35,519 nucleotides of DNA from Sphingomonas sanguinis. Its GTDB lineage: Bacteria > Pseudomonadota > Alphaproteobacteria > Sphingomonadales > Sphingomonadaceae. Below, one piece after another: positions 7,322-16,268 of this stretch (positions are counted from its first letter, which is position 1; every line of letters begins with the position of its first letter). Location of the stretch: contig NZ_LDTE01000137.1 of NCBI RefSeq assembly GCF_001476905.1, positions 1-35,519 of the forward strand, in the 5' to 3' direction. The notes below the pieces were generated by a model that was not told the origin of the DNA, did no database searches, and saw nothing but the letters and a program-made list of their open reading frames with translations. The translations under genes and the position numbers were made by a program.

Positions 7322-10300
7322 ATGCGAAGCGTTCGTGCTCGCCTGCTTTCGAATTTTGCCATCGGTGTTTCCGCAGTCGCGCTGACCCTGCCGGCCGCCG
7401 CGCTGGCGCAGGATGCCGCCGCCACCATGGGCAATACCGGCCCGGCCCAGACCGATCCGCAAGCGCCGACCACCGGCCCGGCCGATCCCGCCCAGGGCGA
7501 AGGCGATATCGTCGTCACCGGTATTCGCGCCAGCTTGCGTCAGTCGATCGACATCAAGCGCAACGCACAGGGCGTGGTCGACGCGATCAGCGCCGAGGAA
7601 ATGGGCAAGTTCCCCGATACGAACCTGGCAGAGTCGCTCCAGCGCATCACCGGTGTGTCGATCGACCGATCGAACGGCGAAGGCCAGTTCGTGACGGTGC
7701 GCGGCTTCGGCCCCGAATACAACCTCGTCACCCTGAACGGCCGCCAGATGCCGACCGCCGCGATCGGCGACGGAATGAGCGCGCCCGGCTCACGCTCGTT
7801 CGACTTCGCCAACCTCGCCTCCGAAGGCGTCGCCGCGCTCGAAGTCTACAAGTCCGGGCGCGCCACCGTGCCTTCGGGCGGCATCGGCTCGACCATCAAC
7901 ATCCGCACGCCGCGCCCGCTGGATAAACCCGGCCTGCGCGGATCGCTCTCGGCGCGCGGCGTCGTCGACACCTCGCAGAATGGCGGCAAGAACGTCACGC
8001 CCGAAGTGTCCGGCATCTTCTCCGACACCTTCGCCGACGACCGGATCGGCGTCCTCGTCACCGGTGCCTATCAGCGCCGCAATTTCAGCCAGAATCAGGC
8101 CAATGTCGGTTGGCGTGACGGCTATCTGGGCTCGGAGAACAACTGGGGTTCGCTGGCGCAACAGGGTGATCCCCGCTACGCCAACATCACCAATCGGCCG
8201 GGCGCGAACGACGTCTATCAGGTGCCGCAGAACGCCAGCTACAACATCGTCAATGGCCGCCGTGAGCGCATCAACGGCCAGGCCGTCCTGCAATTCCGCC
8301 CGTCGGACAATCTGACGGCGACGGTCGACTATACCTACTCGCAGAACACCGTCGACATTCGCGACAACAATGTCGGCATCTGGTACAACCACAACGACAC
8401 GTCGAGCGCGTGGACCAACGGTCCGGTCGCCGGGCCGATCTTCTACACCGAGCGCTTCACCGCCGCCGAGGGCAAGGACCTGGCCTATTCCGCGTCCGAA
8501 ACCTCGGTACGCAGCATCAACCGGTCGCTGGGCGGCAACCTGACCTGGAAGGGTCCGGGTGGCGTCACCATGTCGCTCGACGCGCACCACTCGACCGCCG
8601 AGTCCCGTCCGGACAATCCGTATGGCAACAGCAACTCGGTCGGCACCGCGATCTTCGGCGTGCAGAGCCAGACGGTCAATTTCGACAACAAGCTGCCCGT
8701 GATCTCGTTCGCGATGCAGCCGGGCATCGACCCGCTCAACCCCGCCAACATCGTCCCCACCGGCAACGCCTTCCGCAATTCCTATTTCCGGGACGAGATC
8801 AACCAGGTCCAGCTGCGCGGGCATTACGACCATGAGCAGGGCTTCCTGGACAGCCTGGACTGGGGTTTCGACTATACCGACAACAAGGTTCGCTCGGCGT
8901 ATAGCGTGCTGCAGAACGACACCTGGGGCGGCACCGGCGGCGACAGCGCGGCACAGCGTGCGGCGGCCGCGGCCCTGATTCCCGACAACCTGTTCCAGCA
9001 GATCAGCATCCCCGACAAGTTCTCGGGCATTGGCGGCGCGAACAATTCGGCGATCGTGAAGTCCTTCTACGGCTTCAACCTGCCCAACATGGTCTCGCTG
9101 CTCGACAAGGCGTATGGTATCTGCGGCGGCAACGGCCAGTGCCTGATCCCCTACACCACGGACTCGCGCATCCGCGAAAAGACCGTCTCGCCCTATTTCC
9201 AGTTCAACGGCAAGATGGACCTGTTCGCACGGCCCGCGCACCTTATCGCGGGGCTTCGCTTCGAGAATACGGACGTCTCGGCCTCGGCGCTGGTACCGAC
9301 CCCGGTCGGCGCACGGCAGAATTCGCAAAACGAATTCAACATCCTGTTCTCGGGTAGCGGCTTCACGACCTTCAAGGGCAGCTACCAGAACTGGCTGCCG
9401 TCGGTGGACTTCGACTTCCAGCCGCTGGAAAACGTCAAGCTGCGCGCGTCGTACAGCCACACCATCACCCGCGCCGACTATGGCAGCCTGCAGGGCGGTC
9501 GCAATCTGTCTCAGCTGTTCCGCATCGGCGGCGGCACCGGCAGTGTCGGCAACCCGAACCTGATCCCGTACAAGTCGAAGAATATCGATCTGTCGGCGGA
9601 GTGGTATTACAAGTCCGACAGCTACCTTTCGGTCGGCTTCTTCCACAAGGACGTGTCGAACTTCATCGGCCAGACCCAGGTCAACTCGACGGTTCCGGGC
9701 GTGACCTCTCCAGTGACCACCTTCAACGGCGTGACGCAATATGGGCCCCGCTATCAGGCAGCGATCAATGCGCTGGGTGCCAACGCGACCTTCGCGCAGG
9801 TCCGCGACTATATCGCCGCCAACTTCCCCGGCGGCGTGGTCAATGGCACGATCGTGGCGCAGCCCAACGATCCGGCGGTCAACTTCGTTATCACGACGCC
9901 GTTCAACAGCAGCCAGACGGCCAGCGTCGACGGCTTCGAGTTCGCGATCCAGCACAATTTCTGGGATACCGGCTTCGGCACGATCCTGAACTACACGATC
10001 GTCAACGGAAACCGGAAATACGATAACCGCTTGCCCGCCACCGTGTCGCAGTTCGCGATCACCGGCCTGTCGGACAGCGCCAACGCGGTCCTGTTCTACG
10101 ACAAGTTCGGCATCCAGGCGCGTGCGGCCTATAACTGGCGCAAGGGGTATCTGGCGGGGGCGGGCATCAACCCGGTCTATGTCAACACTTATGGCCAGCT
10201 GGATGCAAGCGCGAGCTATGCGGTGACGAAGAGCGTCGCCATCTTCGCCGAGGGCATCAACATTCTGGGCGAGAACCGCAGCGGTCACCTCCGCTCGGAT

Positions 10301-10366
10301 CGCAACGTCAACTTCGTCACGAAGCAGGATGCGCGCTACTCGGCGGGTGTGCGCTTCACCTTCTGA
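7322..10366 (+). CDS. TonB-dependent receptor (glycan-locus type)
   Basis: A 1014-residue outer membrane receptor that imports a ligand using energy from TonB-ExbBD. It has a Sec signal peptide ending near ALAQ (residue 30), a short linker, a TonB-box/early plug segment GDIVVTGIRASL (about 61-72) and a plug with KFPDTNLAESLQRITGV and the VRGFGPEYNLVTLNGRQ motif. A 22-strand-type barrel follows, ending in an aromatic C-terminus (RFTF), the usual BAM signal. Length is typical of the large sphingomonad/Caulobacter receptors tied to polysaccharide use. GGGGAGG lies 5-6 nt before the ATG. It is the first gene of the rightward operon, divergent from GH3 and flanked by LacI operators. That makes an oligosaccharide from the GH3 substrate the best guess for its ligand. 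Confidence 0.94.
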   Translation: MRSVRARLLSNFAIGVSAVALTLPAAALAQDAAATMGNTGPAQTDPQAPTTGPADPAQGEGDIVVTGIRASLRQSIDIKRNAQGVVDAISAEEMGKFPDTNLAESLQRITGVSIDRSNGEGQFVTVRGFGPEYNLVTLNGRQMPTAAIGDGMSAPGSRSFDFANLASEGVAALEVYKSGRATVPSGGIGSTINIRTPRPLDKPGLRGSLSARGVVDTSQNGGKNVTPEVSGIFSDTFADDRIGVLVTGAYQRRNFSQNQANVGWRDGYLGSENNWGSLAQQGDPRYANITNRPGANDVYQVPQNASYNIVNGRRERINGQAVLQFRPSDNLTATVDYTYSQNTVDIRDNNVGIWYNHNDTSSAWTNGPVAGPIFYTERFTAAEGKDLAYSASETSVRSINRSLGGNLTWKGPGGVTMSLDAHHSTAESRPDNPYGNSNSVGTAIFGVQSQTVNFDNKLPVISFAMQPGIDPLNPANIVPTGNAFRNSYFRDEINQVQLRGHYDHEQGFLDSLDWGFDYTDNKVRSAYSVLQNDTWGGTGGDSAAQRAAAAALIPDNLFQQISIPDKFSGIGGANNSAIVKSFYGFNLPNMVSLLDKAYGICGGNGQCLIPYTTDSRIREKTVSPYFQFNGKMDLFARPAHLIAGLRFENTDVSASALVPTPVGARQNSQNEFNILFSGSGFTTFKGSYQNWLPSVDFDFQPLENVKLRASYSHTITRADYGSLQGGRNLSQLFRIGGGTGSVGNPNLIPYKSKNIDLSAEWYYKSDSYLSVGFFHKDVSNFIGQTQVNSTVPGVTSPVTTFNGVTQYGPRYQAAINALGANATFAQVRDYIAANFPGGVVNGTIVAQPNDPAVNFVITTPFNSSQTASVDGFEFAIQHNFWDTGFGTILNYTIVNGNRKYDNRLPATVSQFAITGLSDSANAVLFYDKFGIQARAAYNWRKGYLAGAGINPVYVNTYGQLDASASYAVTKSVAIFAEGINILGENRSGHLRSDRNVNFVTKQDARYSAGVRFTF

Positions 10367-10373
10367 CGATCAT

Positions 10374-10415
10374 GGGAAAAGCCGGTTTTCCCGGTCCGGG
10401 AACACTGGCTTTTCC
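10374..10415 (+). promoter_or_regulatory. Two overlapping hairpins between receptor and halogenase genes
   Basis: GGGAAAA (10374-10380) pairs with TTTTCCC (10386-10392) across a 5-nt loop. GGAAAAGCC (10375-10383) can instead pair with GGCTTTTCC (10407-10415). The two folds exclude each other. Lying 7 nt after the receptor stop, they could act as a 3' stabiliser or partial terminator that keeps downstream expression lower than that of the receptor. Pairing is seen; function is inferred. Confidence 0.4.
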
Positions 10416-10468
10416 TCCATATCGACGGCAAGGATGATGTCGGAAGACGGTCGGGGATAGGGAAAGCG

Positions 10469-11986
10469 GTGGACAAGCCTGTCACCCGAATCGTGATCGT
10501 GGGCGGCGGTACGGCCGGTTGGCTGGCCGCCTGCCGCATCGCTGCCGCAACCATGGGTTCGGTCACGGTGACATTGATCGAATCTCCCGACGTGCCCACC
10601 ATCGGCGTGGGTGAAGGCACTTGGCCGACGATCCGCCGGACGCTGGAGCGGATCGGCATTGGCGAGGCCGAGGTGCTGCTGGCCTGTGACGGGTCGTTCA
10701 AGCAGGGGACCTGCTTCGACGGCTGGACGACAGGCGTGGACGACGATCGCTATTACCACCCCTTCGTTCCGCCGATCGATGTCGATCCTGCTGACCTGCC
10801 CGGCGATCGGCCTTTTGCCTTCACCGCCTGCGCCCAGCCGCAGGTCTGCGTCGAAAATTTGGCCCCGCGCCAGCCCGCCATGCCCGATTATGGGGGCGCG
10901 CTGAACTATGCCTATCATCTCGACGCCGCCAAGCTTGCGACGCTGCTGGCCCGCCACGCGACCACCCGTCTGAATGTGCGGCATGTCCGCGATCACGTCG
11001 TCTCGGTCGATCGGGTCGAGAGCGGCGACATCGGGGCGGTGACGACCCGCCAGTCGGGGGCGATTGCGGGGGACCTCTTCCTCGACTGTACCGGGCGCCG
11101 CGGCCTGCTGATCGACGAGACGCTGGGAGCGGAGCTGATCGATGCTTCCTCCGTCCTTTTCAATGACCGGGCGTTGGCCGTGCAGTTGCCGGTCACCCCT
11201 GACAGCCCCATCGCATCGCAGACGATGGCGACCGCGCACGCCGCTGGCTGGATCTGGGACATCGGCCTGCCGACGCGGCGCGGCATCGGCTGCGTCTATG
11301 CGTCCGCCTTTATGAGCGACGATCAGGCGGAGGGCATTCTGACCGACTATTGTCGACGGATCGCGCTGGAGAGCCCCGCCCCGCGCCGCCTGAGCTTCCG
11401 CTCGGCCTATCGGGCCCAGCCCTGGACGGCCAATTGCCTGGCCATCGGCCAGTCGGCCGGGTTCATGGAGCCGTTGGAGGCCTCGGCCATCGTCATGATC
11501 GAGCTGTCGCTCGACGCGCTGCTGGACGATTTCCCGGTGGACCGGAAGGTGATGGCGATCCAGGCCCAGCGCTTCAACGCGCTGGCCCGCTATCGCTGGG
11601 AGCGGATCGTCGACTTTCTGAAGCTGCATTACGTACTCAGCCAGCGCGACGAGCCCTATTGGCGCGCGCACCGCGATCCCGCCTCCATCCCCGACAGGCT
11701 GGTCGAGGCGCTGGTGCTGTGGCGGCATCGTGCGCCCTCCGCACTCGACCTGCCGATGCAGGAGGAGCTGTTTCCGGCGGCCAGCTATCGCTACATCCTA
11801 TGGGGTATGGGTTTTCCCGCACCCCTCCCCTCGCCCGTCCGTCGCGCGGCCCGTCCCGACCTGCCGAACCAGCTTCGCCAGATCGACCAGCGTGCCCGTG
11901 CGCTGACGGCGAGCCTGCCGACCAACCGCGCCTATCTCGATGCGCTGCGCGCCGAGCAGGCACCTCTTGCTGAAAGAATCGCCTGA
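10469..11986 (+). CDS. Flavin-dependent tryptophan-halogenase-like protein A (atypical motifs)
   Basis: A 505-residue flavoprotein of the tryptophan halogenase family, whose members oxidise halide with FADH2 and O2 to halogenate indoles and other arenes. The FAD-binding VIVGGGTAGW (9-18) and GVGEGTWP (46-53) motifs are present, as is the Lys that carries the halogenating species in PrnA (SFKQG, K78). Two hallmarks are altered. The WxWxIP motif reads WIWDIG (261-266), and the catalytic Glu-Ser pair of PrnA reads Glu-Ala (EPLEA, E337-A338). Activity may therefore differ from the second copy. It starts at GTG 10469 and overlaps SapC by one base (TGATG). Related halogenases beside TonB receptors in Xanthomonas and Caulobacterales brominate indoles in vitro, but their natural role is unknown. 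Confidence 0.88.
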   Translation: MDKPVTRIVIVGGGTAGWLAACRIAAATMGSVTVTLIESPDVPTIGVGEGTWPTIRRTLERIGIGEAEVLLACDGSFKQGTCFDGWTTGVDDDRYYHPFVPPIDVDPADLPGDRPFAFTACAQPQVCVENLAPRQPAMPDYGGALNYAYHLDAAKLATLLARHATTRLNVRHVRDHVVSVDRVESGDIGAVTTRQSGAIAGDLFLDCTGRRGLLIDETLGAELIDASSVLFNDRALAVQLPVTPDSPIASQTMATAHAAGWIWDIGLPTRRGIGCVYASAFMSDDQAEGILTDYCRRIALESPAPRRLSFRSAYRAQPWTANCLAIGQSAGFMEPLEASAIVMIELSLDALLDDFPVDRKVMAIQAQRFNALARYRWERIVDFLKLHYVLSQRDEPYWRAHRDPASIPDRLVEALVLWRHRAPSALDLPMQEELFPAASYRYILWGMGFPAPLPSPVRRAARPDLPNQLRQIDQRARALTASLPTNRAYLDALRAEQAPLAERIA

Positions 11987-12705
11987 TGTCCCGCCACGAA
12001 GCCCTGAGCGCCGATGATCATCGCGACTTGCGCATCCTGGAGCACCGCGACGCCGCGCTGGGCGATGCACGCATGGCCTGCATCACCGTTCCGGCCGAAT
12101 TTCGCGCGGTGCAGGCAGAATATCCCATCCTGTTCCGTCTCAACGACACCCGCGATCAATTCAGCGCGCTCGCCATGTTCGGATTTGAGAATGGCGAGAA
12201 CCTCTATGTGGCGGATGGCCGCTGGGATGCGCGCTATCGCCCCCTGGCGATCGATATCCAGCCGTTCCTGATCGGCGGCAGCCCCGACGATGATGGCCCC
12301 AAGCAGGTGCATGTCGACCTCGAATCGCCCCGCATCGCGACCGGAGAAGAAGGCGTGCGCGTGTTCGACAAGCACGGCCGCCCCACCCCCTATCTGGAGC
12401 GGATCATCGAACAGGTCGGCGCGCTCGACCACGGCTTTCGGGAAGCGGGCGATTTCTTTGCCGCGCTCCAGCGCCACGAATTGCTGGAGCCCTTCACGCT
12501 GGACGTGACGCTGGATGACGGATCGGCCAACCGGCTGATCGGCTATCATATCATCGCCGAGGAGCGGCTGGCCGCGCTCAGCGGTACGGCGCTCGCCGAG
12601 CTTCAGGCAGCGGGCTATCTGGAGCCCATCTACATGGCGACGGCCTCGCTCAGCCAGTTCAGCGGACTGATCGCACGGCGCAATCGGCGGGGTACGCGTG
12701 GCTGA
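11986..12705 (+). CDS. SapC family protein
   Basis: A 239-residue soluble protein with no signal peptide or membrane segment. Recognisable SapC-family features are the N-terminal ITVPAEFRAVQAEYPILFR segment with the following FSALAMFGFENGENLYV, the central YRPLAIDIQPFLIGG, and the C-terminal LYWLL-like end replaced here by LSQFSGLIARR. The name comes from an S-layer-associated Campylobacter gene. There is no sign of an S-layer here, and the biochemical role is unknown. It is fused into the operon by a 1-nt overlap upstream and an 8-nt overlap downstream, so it is probably made in fixed ratio with the halogenase and cupin proteins and may act with them. Confidence 0.85.
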   Translation: MSRHEALSADDHRDLRILEHRDAALGDARMACITVPAEFRAVQAEYPILFRLNDTRDQFSALAMFGFENGENLYVADGRWDARYRPLAIDIQPFLIGGSPDDDGPKQVHVDLESPRIATGEEGVRVFDKHGRPTPYLERIIEQVGALDHGFREAGDFFAALQRHELLEPFTLDVTLDDGSANRLIGYHIIAEERLAALSGTALAELQAAGYLEPIYMATASLSQFSGLIARRNRRGTRG

Positions 12706-13729
12706 GGCCGAGCCTGGACTATTGACCGCCCTGCCGCGGGTGCCCGAGGTGACGGTTGTCGATGCAGCCGAACTCGACCGCGTACTGCGCGAGGCCGACC
12801 GCCCCTTCGTCGTGCGCGGACTGGCCGCCGACTGGCCGCTGGTTCAGGCGGGCCGACGCTCGGCGGAGGCGGCGCGGGCCTATCTGCTCGACCATCGTCG
12901 CGACCGGCCCTTCACCGTCTCCGTCGGTGTGCCAGGCAGCGGCGGGCGACTGTTCTACGACGATGCGATGGCGATGAACTTCCGGATGATGGAGGCGGGG
13001 CTTCCCGAAATCTTCACCCGCATTACCGAGTTTGCGGGCAAGCCGGACGCGCCGTCCATCTATCTCGCCTCGATCGATATGCAGCGCTATTTCGACGGGC
13101 TGCACGAGGCGAACCAGATCGATCTGGGCGAGCGCGAATTGCTGGCCAGCATCTGGATCGGCACGCGCACGCGGATTGCGGCACATAATGACGTCCCGCA
13201 TAATCTGGCGGTCTGCGCGGTCGGGCAGCGGCGCTTCACGCTCTTCCCACGCGATCAGTTCCGCAACCTCTATCTCGGCCCGGTCGACAACACGCCTGCG
13301 GGCCGCGCGGTCAGCATGGTCGATTTCCACGCCCCCGATCTCGACCGCCACCCCCGCTTCGCCGAGGCGCTGGCAAGCGGGCAATTGGCCGAGTTGGAGG
13401 CTGGCGATGCGGTCTTCATCCCCGCCCTTTGGTGGCACCATGTCGAGGGAACCGCGGATTTCAACGTGCTGGTCAATTACTGGTGGCGCGACGCGCCCCG
13501 CTGGCTGGGCCAGCCGCAAGAGGCTTTGAACCACGCGATGATGACGATCCGCGACCTGCCCGCCGACCAGAAGGCGCATTGGCGGGAGATGTTCGACCAT
13601 TATGTCTTCGCCAATGACGAGAGCGTCGTGGCTCATATTTCCCAGGGCGGTCGCGGTATCCTTGATCCGATGACCCCCGATCTCGCGGGCCGTATCCGCG
13701 CCTTCCTGCTGCGGGCACTTAGCCGATGA
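12698..13729 (+). CDS. Cupin-like (cupin_8/JmjC) domain protein, putative Fe(II)/2-oxoglutarate oxygenase
   Basis: A 343-residue protein with the cupin_8 fold. RPFVVRGLAADWP (35-47) is the usual entry motif. The iron-binding facial triad is visible as H163 and D165 in AAHNDVPHN and H247 in PALWWHHVEG. RRFTLFP (178-184) fits the strand after the HxD motif. With the triad complete, it may be an active non-haem iron oxygenase or hydroxylase. No substrate is known for this subfamily. GTG 12698 overlaps the SapC stop by 8 nt and the stop overlaps the next ATG by 4 nt, so all four genes of the module are coupled. JmjC-type hydroxylases often modify proteins, so one of the neighbours could be its target; this is speculation. 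Confidence 0.86.
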   Translation: MAEAEPGLLTALPRVPEVTVVDAAELDRVLREADRPFVVRGLAADWPLVQAGRRSAEAARAYLLDHRRDRPFTVSVGVPGSGGRLFYDDAMAMNFRMMEAGLPEIFTRITEFAGKPDAPSIYLASIDMQRYFDGLHEANQIDLGERELLASIWIGTRTRIAAHNDVPHNLAVCAVGQRRFTLFPRDQFRNLYLGPVDNTPAGRAVSMVDFHAPDLDRHPRFAEALASGQLAELEAGDAVFIPALWWHHVEGTADFNVLVNYWWRDAPRWLGQPQEALNHAMMTIRDLPADQKAHWREMFDHYVFANDESVVAHISQGGRGILDPMTPDLAGRIRAFLLRALSR

Positions 13730-15207
13730 GCGCGCCCCGCCGGATCGTCATCGCTGGCGGCGGCACCGCCGGTTGGATGGCCGCCGCCGCTCTTGCCCGC
13801 ACACTGGGTCGCGCGGTCAGCGTCACGCTGGTGGAATCTGACGCGATCGGCACGATCGGCGTCGGCGAGTCGACCATTCCGCCGATCATCACCTTCAACC
13901 GGCTGCTCGGTATCAACGAGGCCGAGTTCATGGCCGCGACCCAGGCGACCTTCAAGCTGGGCATCCAGTTCGACGGGTGGAAGGGGCCGGACGACCGCTA
14001 TTTCCACTCCTTCGGGCTGACCGGCAAGGATCACTGGGCGGCGGGGTTCCAGCATTTCTGGCTGGACGGCGTCCGTCGGGGTCACGGTGCGCCCTATGAC
14101 GAATATTGCCTGGAGTTGGTCGCCGCGCGTGAGGGCAGGTTCGCGCATCTGCCCGACGAGCGAATGAACTATGCCTATCAGCTGGACTCGACGCTGTACG
14201 GCCGGTTCTTGCGCCGCATGGCCGAGGGGGACGGCGCTACGCGGATCGAGGGGCGGATTGCCCAGGTCGACCTGAACCCCGACACCGGCGGTATCGCCGC
14301 TTTGGTGCTGGACGACGGACGACGGGTCAAGGGTGACCTGTTCCTCGACTGCACCGGCTTTCGCGCGCTCCTGATCGAACGTGCGCTGCATGTCGGGTTC
14401 GACGATTGGAGCCATTACCTGCCGTGCGACGCCGCCGTCGCGGTGCAGACCGAAAGCGTGCGGCCGCCAGTACCCTATACCCGCGCCATCGCGCATGAGG
14501 CGGGGTGGCAATGGCGCATCCCGCTGCAACACCGGGCAGGCAACGGCATCGTCTATTGCAGCCGCTATATGGATCACGACGCGGCGCGGACGAAGCTGCT
14601 GGATACCATCGAAGGCAAGGTCCTGACCGAGCCCAACATGCTGCGCTTCCAGACGGGCGCCCGCCGCAAGCAGTGGCATCGCAACTGCATCGCGGTCGGC
14701 CTGTCCGGTGGCTTCCTGGAGCCGTTGGAGTCGACGAGCATCCACCTGATCCAGCGTGCGATCCTGCGGCTGATCCGCCTGCTTCCCGGCGGTCCGATCA
14801 GCGCGCATGACGTGGCCGAATTCAATGACCAGCAGATGACCGACATGCTGCAGATCCGCGACTTCCTGATCCTGCACTATAAGGTCCATGAACGGCGCGA
14901 CAGCGCCTTCTGGCGCCAATGCGCGGACATGGACGTGCCCGACAGCCTGGCGCACAAGATCGCCCTTTTCCGCGAGACGGGCCGCGTCTTCCGCCGCAAC
15001 GACGAACTGTTCGCCGAAAACAGCTGGGTCCAGGTCATGATGGGCCAGGGTATTACCCCGGAGAGCCATCACCCGATCACCGCGCGCCTCAGCGACGAGG
15101 AGTTGGAGCGGCTGCTGTCCACGCTGCGCCAGAATGTCGCGACGACGGTGCGCAGCCTGCCGCCGCACGCCGATTATGTCGCGCGCCACTGCGGCACGGC
15201 GGCCTGA
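13726..15207 (+). CDS. Flavin-dependent tryptophan-halogenase-like protein B (intact motifs)
   Basis: The 493-residue second halogenase-family protein of the operon. All diagnostic motifs are intact: GGGTAGW (11-17), GVGESTIPP (46-54), the catalytic Lys in TFKLG (K77), WQWRIP (261-266) corresponding to WxWxIP, and LEPLEST with the Glu-Ser pair (E335-S336). The FDGWK segment after the catalytic Lys is shared with copy A, so the two are paralogues specific to this kind of locus. ATG 13726 overlaps the cupin stop (ATGA). A flavin reductase, needed for activity, is not encoded in the window. The substrate is unknown; indole-like compounds are the precedent from the Xanthomonas and BrvH-type enzymes. 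Confidence 0.92.
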   Translation: MSAPRRIVIAGGGTAGWMAAAALARTLGRAVSVTLVESDAIGTIGVGESTIPPIITFNRLLGINEAEFMAATQATFKLGIQFDGWKGPDDRYFHSFGLTGKDHWAAGFQHFWLDGVRRGHGAPYDEYCLELVAAREGRFAHLPDERMNYAYQLDSTLYGRFLRRMAEGDGATRIEGRIAQVDLNPDTGGIAALVLDDGRRVKGDLFLDCTGFRALLIERALHVGFDDWSHYLPCDAAVAVQTESVRPPVPYTRAIAHEAGWQWRIPLQHRAGNGIVYCSRYMDHDAARTKLLDTIEGKVLTEPNMLRFQTGARRKQWHRNCIAVGLSGGFLEPLESTSIHLIQRAILRLIRLLPGGPISAHDVAEFNDQQMTDMLQIRDFLILHYKVHERRDSAFWRQCADMDVPDSLAHKIALFRETGRVFRRNDELFAENSWVQVMMGQGITPESHHPITARLSDEELERLLSTLRQNVATTVRSLPPHADYVARHCGTAA

Positions 15208-15215
15208 CCCCGACC

Positions 15216-16268
15216 ATGCCGCCCCGTCGTCGCCAGTCCGTCACCATCCGCCATGTCGCCGCCGATGCGGGCGTGTCGCTCCAGACCGTCAGCCGGGTCA
15301 TCAACAAGGAGCCCAATGTCCGCCCCGAGATGATGGAACGGGTGCAGGCATCGATCGCCAAGCTCGGCTATGTCCCCTCGATCGCGGCGCAGCGCATGGG
15401 CGGATCGCGCTCCTATCTGATCGTCGCGCTCAACGACCGGGAGCGGACCATTGCCGACTGGCGCAACCGCCAGGGCACCGACTGGGTCGACCAGATGATG
15501 CTGGGGGGTATGCTGACTTGCGCCGAGCACGGCTATCGCCTGATCGTCGAGTTGGTCGACACGCATAGCGACCATATCGAGCGCGAACTGCTCGGCGCGA
15601 TTGCCTCGCTGCAGCCCGATGGGGTTATCCTGACGCCGCCGCATTCGGAAAATCCGCTGATCACGCAGCTGCTGGATGCGCATGGGATCAGCTTTGCCCG
15701 AATCGGGTCGCTCAAGCCGGGCGGCGGCTTTGCGCTGTCGATCGACGATGAGGGCGCGGCGCGGATGGCGACGGACCATCTCGCCGCACTCGGCCATCGG
15801 CGGATCGGCTTCATCGCCGGGCCGGACGACTATGAGCTGAGCGGCTGGCGGGTCGAGGGGTGGCGCAAGTCGATGACGGCGGCGGGCCTGTCCTGTGAGG
15901 GGCTATTGGCCAAGGGCGATTTCAGTTTCGCCTCGGGTCGGGCCGCGGCTGGCGCACTGCTCGACAGCGCGACCGCCCCGACTGCCATCATCGCCAGCAA
16001 CGACCAAATGGCTTTGGCGACGCTGGAGCTGGCGCGCGAGCGGGGGCTGGCGATCCCGGACGACCTGTCGCTGGTCAGCTTCGACGACACACCGATCGTG
16101 CGCTTCGTCCACCCGCCGTTGACGGCCGTGGTTCAACCCATCGCCGATGTCACCGCCCGTGCGGTCGAACTCATCATCGCCGAGCAAGCCGGGCGCCCTA
16201 CTCCCACCGGTCCCGTCATCACCCCGGCCGAACTCGCCATACGCGCCTCGACCGCGCCATTGCGATAA
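15216..16268 (+). CDS. LacI/GalR-family transcriptional regulator
   Basis: A 350-residue repressor-type regulator. The N-terminal helix-turn-helix reads TIRHVAADAGVSLQTVSRVIN (about 10-30), followed by the hinge (YVPSIAAQRMGG) and a periplasmic-binding-protein-like effector domain (GFIAGPDDYELSGWRVEG, TAIIASNDQMALATLE, SLVSFDDTPIVRFVHPPLTAV). The recognition helix SLQTVSRVIN differs from E. coli LacI (SYQTVSRVVN) at only two places, and the predicted half site GTGAAC in this locus resembles the lac half site GTGAGC. ATG 15216 is 8 nt after the halogenase B stop, so it is the last gene of the operon it probably controls through the sites at 7201 and 7267. An upstream in-frame start at 14919 lies inside the halogenase gene and is rejected. 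Confidence 0.94.
   Translation: MPPRRRQSVTIRHVAADAGVSLQTVSRVINKEPNVRPEMMERVQASIAKLGYVPSIAAQRMGGSRSYLIVALNDRERTIADWRNRQGTDWVDQMMLGGMLTCAEHGYRLIVELVDTHSDHIERELLGAIASLQPDGVILTPPHSENPLITQLLDAHGISFARIGSLKPGGGFALSIDDEGAARMATDHLAALGHRRIGFIAGPDDYELSGWRVEGWRKSMTAAGLSCEGLLAKGDFSFASGRAAAGALLDSATAPTAIIASNDQMALATLELARERGLAIPDDLSLVSFDDTPIVRFVHPPLTAVVQPIADVTARAVELIIAEQAGRPTPTGPVITPAELAIRASTAPLR

Noticed and set aside
7790..10288. 832-codon open frame antisense to the first TonB receptor
   Set aside because: It is a GC-rich mirror frame. The protein is dominated by Arg, Ala, Val, Asp and Gly without any domain, and the sense strand has a complete signal peptide, plug and barrel.
11986..12705. SapC as evidence for an S-layer system
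   Set aside because: The family name is historical. No S-layer protein or dedicated transporter is present, and the gene is embedded in the halogenase module.
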